This document shows, piece by piece, positions 32,470-35,458 of a stretch of 35,458 nt of DNA; the first letter of the stretch is position 1; every line of letters starts with the position of its first letter. The notes under the pieces are model-generated. The model had not been told where the DNA came from. It was given only the letters and a program-made list of their open reading frames with translations, and did no database searches. This stretch comes from Pseudothioclava nitratireducens (GTDB taxonomy: Bacteria; Pseudomonadota; Alphaproteobacteria; Rhodobacterales; Rhodobacteraceae). The DNA is taken from positions 1 to 35,458 of the forward strand of contig NZ_JARGDK010000016.1 of NCBI RefSeq assembly GCF_029210495.1, given 5' to 3'. The position numbers were made by a program, and so were the translations under genes.

Positions 32470-32594
32470 GCGGAAACGGCTGCGCTCTCAGAGAGTGCGT
32501 CACTCGTTGTAAATCATTGATGCAGCGTCTAAATTGTCAGCGTCGTCAGAATGTGCGTACGTGCCTGTTCGCCACGAGAATATTCGGTTGTCGC

Positions 32595-32623
32595 TTGACA
32601 ACTGCGCTGCATGGGATTAGATA
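32595..32623 (+). promoter_or_regulatory. Possible sigma-70 promoter before the HicA-like gene
   Basis: TTGACA at 32595-32600, a 17-base spacer and TAGATA at 32618-32623 make a near-consensus promoter. The -10 box directly abuts the ATG at 32624, so transcription would be expected to begin a few bases inside the gene. Either the promoter or this start is therefore misassigned. The remainder of the gap 32470-32623 shows no gene. Confidence 0.35.
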
Positions 32624-32890
32624 ATGGCTCGAACCAAACACCCGTCGAAGGACATTGAAAGCGCTTTGCAAGAGCTTGAGGCCTTGGGCTGGAGTGTCGA
32701 GGAAGCCAAAGGGCGTAGCGCACATTCATGGGGATATGTCTTGTGTCCGGCCAATGCGGGAAATGCATGTCGATCTGGAGTGTTTTGCCGGATGTCGGTT
32801 TGGAGCACGCCCAGAAACCCGCGCAACCATGCACGTGAGCTGATCCGGAAGGCCTCTGGGTGCGTGATGAAGGAGAATGATGATGGCTAA
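32624..32890 (+). CDS. HicA-like small protein
   Basis: An 88-residue basic protein. It begins KHPSKDIESALQELEALGWS and continues VEEAKGRSAHSWGYVLCP, then CRSGVFCRMSVWSTP and NPRNHARELIRKA. The layout (short helix, beta strands with a Gly/His loop, final helix) resembles the double-stranded-RNA-binding fold of HicA-type mRNA interferases, with extra cysteines that might bind metal. The next gene overlaps it by eight bases and encodes an HTH protein, the usual arrangement of a toxin-antitoxin or regulator pair. The family resemblance is from pattern recognition only. Lack of a clear ribosome-binding site leaves the start uncertain. Confidence 0.6.
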   Translation: MARTKHPSKDIESALQELEALGWSVEEAKGRSAHSWGYVLCPANAGNACRSGVFCRMSVWSTPRNPRNHARELIRKASGCVMKENDDG

Positions 32891-33371
32891 AGATGTTGAA
32901 TTCGAATTTGATATCGTTGTCTCGCTGCCGAAGGGCGCTGGAGACGAGGATGCCATCATGGACGCCCTTTTTGAGGCGGGCTGCGATGATGCCGTCGTTG
33001 GCCTCGGGGCCTCTGGCCTAGTTGGCTTGGGCTTCACGCGTGGTGGTGAAGATGCCGAGGTGGTGATTTCTAATGCCGTGAAGCAGGTGTTGTCCGCGTT
33101 GCCGGAAGGGGCTCAGCTTCGCGAAGTGAAGCCAGATCTTGTGAGTCTTGCGGATGTTGCCGATCGCCTCTCAGTTTCGCGTCAGGCGCTGCAAAAGAGA
33201 GACATGCCCCCGCCGTCTCTCGGCGGGTTGTATCGTGCTTCGGAAATGCTGCCTGTCTTGGAGGCGCAACCGGGAAAGGTGCGTGACGCACTGGAGGCGG
33301 CGCGAGGTTGGTTTGCTTCTGCAGCGGCAGCTCAGAAGATCAACGCACGCGCAAGCCTTGGGCAGAGCTGA
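32883..33371 (+). CDS. HTH protein partner of the HicA-like gene
   Basis: A 162-residue acidic protein. The N-terminal half (VEFEFDIVVSLPKGAGDEDA, ALFEAGCDDAVVGLGASG, GFTRGGEDAEVVISNAVKQV) is an alpha/beta domain. Residues about 95-120 contain a helix-turn-helix (SLADVADRLSVSRQALQKRD). The C-terminus is helical. Three ATG codons occur in a row (32877, 32880, 32883); the third has AAGGAG seven bases upstream and is chosen. It overlaps the HicA-like gene by eight bases. I read it as the probable antitoxin or repressor of the pair. No named family is claimed. Confidence 0.6.
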   Translation: MAKDVEFEFDIVVSLPKGAGDEDAIMDALFEAGCDDAVVGLGASGLVGLGFTRGGEDAEVVISNAVKQVLSALPEGAQLREVKPDLVSLADVADRLSVSRQALQKRDMPPPSLGGLYRASEMLPVLEAQPGKVRDALEAARGWFASAAAAQKINARASLGQS

Positions 33372-33401
33372 CCTCAGAAGGACGTATTCGTTTCAAGAGC
33401 G

Positions 33402-33758
33402 TTAGACGTCTGACGCCTCGAACAGGTCATCCATGTCGACATGCAGCGCGGTGGAGAGTTTCTTGAGGGTGGCGGCAGACCCGGTTTTGCGACCCGCTTC
33501 GATGTCGATGATCTGAATACGGTTGACACCTGACTGGCGCGCCAATTCGGCTTGAGACAACCCGCGGTGTTCGCGCCAAACCATGAGGGGCGCATCACCG
33601 GCCAGTAAACGGTCGACAACAGCGGAGGGGATCAGCTCTTCAGTTCCAGCTTTGATCCGAGCCAAGATGTCGGCTGCACTATTCAGATCAGCCATGTCTT
33701 CCTCGATCGCCTTTAGGCGGAGGTATTCGTCTTTGGGGATGGTCACCGTTTTGATCAT
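33402..33758 (-). CDS. XRE-family HTH protein, antitoxin-like (orphan)
   Basis: A 118-residue protein. The N-terminus MIKTVTIPKDEYLRLKAIEE is an antitoxin-style helical segment. The C-terminal half is a classical XRE helix-turn-helix (MVWREHRGLSQAELARQSGV, NRIQIIDIEAGRKTGS). Members of this family normally pair with a RelE/ParE-type toxin; none is adjacent. It lies 34 bases downstream of the HigA-like gene and may be co-transcribed with it. A longer start at 33863 would overlap the HigA-like gene by 71 bases and is less likely. It reads toward the end of the plus-strand HTH gene, with 30 bases between them. Confidence 0.75.
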   Translation of the reverse strand: MIKTVTIPKDEYLRLKAIEEDMADLNSAADILARIKAGTEELIPSAVVDRLLAGDAPLMVWREHRGLSQAELARQSGVNRIQIIDIEAGRKTGSAATLKKLSTALHVDMDDLFEASDV

Positions 33759-33792
33759 GGTCTTAATTGTCGAAAACGGCAGAACCTGTTGT

Positions 33793-34164
33793 TCAGGTCC
33801 GCGCTTCGGCTTGTCCAGCCGCGCGCGCTCTACGACCGCGGCGCGGTTCATCTGTTTCGCCAAGACTGTCGAGTGCTACTGGTTTTTTACCAGGGAATTC
33901 GACCATCAGCTTTAAGCTGCCCCCCATAGCTTGCACATAGCTAGAAAGGGTGGAGAGCAGTAGATCGCTCTGACGTTCGTACTTTGCAACAGTCGCCTGC
34001 TGGATGCCGAGGGTTTCAGCCAGCTGAACTTGGGTAAAATCCTTCGCCTTCCGAAGTTCCTTGAGTGTCAGGTATTCGGTGTGAAGGCGGTCGGCTTCTG
34101 CTTCAACACCCGCGCGGCGTGCAGGGTCGAGCGCGGCCAGCTTATCTTTTAGTGTGCGTGCCAT
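33793..34164 (-). CDS. higA: HigA-like XRE antitoxin
   Basis: A 123-residue protein. Residues 1-35 are helical (LAALDPARRAGVEAEADRLH). The HTH is at about 36-90 (TLKELRKAKDFTQVQLAETL, GIQQATVAKYERQSDLLLST), and a basic tail ends RRGRRARAAGQAEART. It follows the toxin gene, the HigBA order in which the toxin is first, with only five bases between them and AAGGA before the ATG. It would bind the palindromic operator at 34542-34555 and repress the locus. The antitoxin frame is intact although the toxin is not. Confidence 0.85.
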   Translation of the reverse strand: MARTLKDKLAALDPARRAGVEAEADRLHTEYLTLKELRKAKDFTQVQLAETLGIQQATVAKYERQSDLLLSTLSSYVQAMGGSLKLMVEFPGKKPVALDSLGETDEPRRGRRARAAGQAEART

Positions 34165-34169
34165 AGTAC

Positions 34170-34523
34170 TTATCCTTTCCGTTTCGCTAGATGACGTTCG
34201 ACTCGCTCATCGGCTTTTGAGATCAACTGCTTGTAGAAGCGCTTTTCGCTGCCACCTGACTTATCCCCGGCCACGAGCAAGATTGCTTGCCGGGCGGGAT
34301 CGAATGCAAAAGCGATGCGCTAGACTCCGTCAGCGGCGTTGCAGCGTAGCTCCTTCATGTTCGCATATCTCGACCCTGTGAGGGTGTCAGCATGCGGTCG
34401 ACCGAGCGATGGTCCTTCAAGTTCGAGCAGGATCGCTCGGGCAAGTATTGCGTCCTGCACCTCTGGTCGGAGTTCATCGAACTCGTCCTCGAACTCTCGA
34501 GAGAGCGAAACCGTCCACTGCAT
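34170..34523 (-). pseudogene. higB: HigB/RelE-type toxin gene with an in-frame amber codon
   Basis: The frame starts MQWTVSLSREFEDEFDELRP, runs through TGSRYANMKELRCNAADGV, and meets TAG at codon 68 (34320-34322). Without a break of frame it continues RIAFAFDPARQAILLVAGDK, then SGGSEKRFYKQLISKADERV, to TAA at 34170-34172. The second half is the typical C-terminus of HigB/phage-derived Gp49-like toxins. Family members usually have tryptophan after GV, so a TGG to TAG change is the simplest explanation. Full length would be 117 residues. The truncated 67-residue product lacks the C-terminal half, and the toxin is probably inactive unless the amber codon is suppressed. Confidence 0.85.
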
Positions 34524-34541
34524 TTGGTCCTCATATCTCTG

Positions 34542-34574
34542 AGGCTATATAGCCTTGAAGAACTATTTTTGCAA
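34542..34574 (-). promoter_or_regulatory. Promoter with palindromic operator of the higBA locus
   Basis: On the minus strand, TTGCAA (34569-34574) and TATATA (34546-34551) are separated by exactly 17 bases. The -10 box is embedded in the perfect 14-base palindrome AGGCTATATAGCCT (34542-34555), a fitting operator for the XRE antitoxin. The toxin ATG is 19 bases downstream. Confidence 0.7.
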
Positions 34575-35458
34575 TAGCCACGCGTGAAGCGCGAGTAAGT
34601 GCCAAACAGTCTCGAAGGTTCGCAGCCAGATCCGCTCGAACCGGATGACCTTCGAACTCAGCTCCATATCAATAATTACAATGACTTAAGTGGTAGAGAG
34701 GGTCTGATCCGAGTCGCGTCCCCTCCGCCACTTGCATTTGATTTTGCGTGTATAATTCTGATTGATCCAGAATTACCCCTCATGAAACCCATCATCTTGA
34801 TTTTGCTTGGAGCCGCTGCGGTAGGCTCGTGAAGCGTTTTGCCCAGACTAAGGCTTATCGACGTATCTCTTTGTATAACCGGGCCGGGCAACCGCAGATC
34901 TTCAGTCGGCGAAAATACGGCTTCTGTGCCAGTTCAGAAACCTTTGGTGTTCGTCGGTCAAGACGATTGGACTGTCGAAATGAAGTGCGTCAGGTTCGCG
35001 CCATCACCTTCTTGTTGGCGGAGGTCGCCGTTGCTGGCCCGGTGGTCCACGCCATCCTGTCCCCATCCACCGCCTTCGAGCGTCAACGCTATGTGCGTGA
35101 CCAGGATTCCGAAAGAGACTGAACGGAAGCGGCAGGACAAGTCTGCCCGCTGCGCTGAAAAACATCGCCGCCGGGCCAAAACACGGGGACTCCGTCGTCT
35201 GATCCGTCCTTTTCCAGAAGCACTCCCGACCGCCGATGCCGCTCAGGACGGAAAATGCTTGTCCACCGGTTGGTTTCAGGCGATCTTCACGTCAGTCGCA
35301 ACGCCATTTGGGAGGTGTCGGCTCAAAGATTAAAGAAGCCCATATGCGCCATTGTCATCCTTTAGCGGTAGAATATCCCAATCGGTAGCGTCCGTCAAGG
35401 TGGTGTAATTTCCCAGATGGCCTGAGGTCATGATCAGGCGGCTTTCGTGGTTATGCTG
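34575..35458. other. Region without a confident gene at the right end
   Basis: These 884 bases contain no gene I can support. A plus-strand frame starting at 34782 reads MKPIILILLGAAAVGS and then TGA, like a lipoprotein signal cut at the lipobox. A second frame from a GTG at 34829 encodes about 97 residues, and open frames 34839-35333 (plus) and 34958-35179 (minus) show no family features. A perfect -10 hexamer TATAAT sits at 34751-34756 without a good -35. The last ~80 bases resemble the end of a mobile element. It is probably decayed sequence. Confidence 0.4.

Noticed and set aside
34715-34738. tRNA-Ser-like 3' end (CCCCTCCGCCACT) that might be an attachment-site remnant
   Set aside because: The T-arm is not properly formed and no other tRNA arm is visible. 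The similarity is limited to a few bases.
1-35458. CRISPR array, rRNA or tRNA genes
   Set aside because: No regularly spaced direct repeats and no cloverleaf-forming sequence with a good T-arm were seen on either strand.

Overview
This window looks like a stretch of an alphaproteobacterium, most likely a member of the Rhodobacteraceae (Roseobacter-type). The inference rests on moderately high G+C in the housekeeping-like genes, a MarR-type regulator of the EPS-associated family, RepB-type partition proteins and an IS5-family element of IS427 type. No rRNA, tRNA or CRISPR array was found. No taxonomic marker gene is present, so the assignment is an inference.

Layout. (1) 1-3819, plus strand: a run of tightly packed phage tail/receptor-binding genes (collagen-like protein, two proteins with a tropism-determinant-like N-terminus, a glycine-rich adhesin that appears split in two, and an unknown protein). 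(2) 4073-9102, plus strand: the export and initiation module of a Wzx/Wzy-type exopolysaccharide or O-antigen system: Wza-like outer-membrane lipoprotein, low-molecular-weight tyrosine phosphatase, Wzc-like tyrosine autokinase and a WecA-like initiating transferase. (3) 9102-9952: an IS5-family insertion sequence whose target site lies in the stop codon of the wecA-like gene and leaves that stop intact. (4) 10131-27671, minus strand: one very long convergent gene run. In transcription order it is an EPS-associated MarR regulator, five genes for a CDP-3,6-dideoxyhexose (rfbI, rfbF, rfbG, rfbH and an SDR reductase/epimerase), a split transketolase, a degenerate copy of the transketolase C-terminal part, a CDP-glycerol-type transferase, Wzx, Wzy, a glycosyltransferase, rmlCBDA for dTDP-L-rhamnose, and a phosphomannomutase. 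(5) 28122-31791, minus strand: a serine recombinase followed by two RepB/ParB-like genes, the first of which is broken by a frameshift and an amber codon. (6) 31957-34523: a NusG/RfaH-like antiterminator, a HicA-like small protein with an HTH partner, an orphan XRE antitoxin-like protein, and a HigBA-type toxin-antitoxin locus whose toxin carries an in-frame amber codon. (7) 34575-35458: no confident gene.

How the parts fit. The leader upstream of the minus-strand operon carries a 10-of-12 match to the enterobacterial ops element, and an RfaH/NusG paralogue is encoded about 4 kb away. This suggests that the roughly 17.5-kb sugar operon is read through by a dedicated antiterminator. The sugar enzymes would supply dTDP-rhamnose, mannose-1-P/GDP-mannose precursors and a CDP-3,6-dideoxy sugar. 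The adjacent two-subunit transketolase raises the possibility that a ketol unit is added to the 4-keto intermediate to make a branched-chain sugar. This last proposal is the most interesting candidate for an undescribed pathway in the window and is inference, not demonstrated. The recombinase/RepB module and the toxin-antitoxin remnants indicate that the right side of the locus is a mobile and decaying region.
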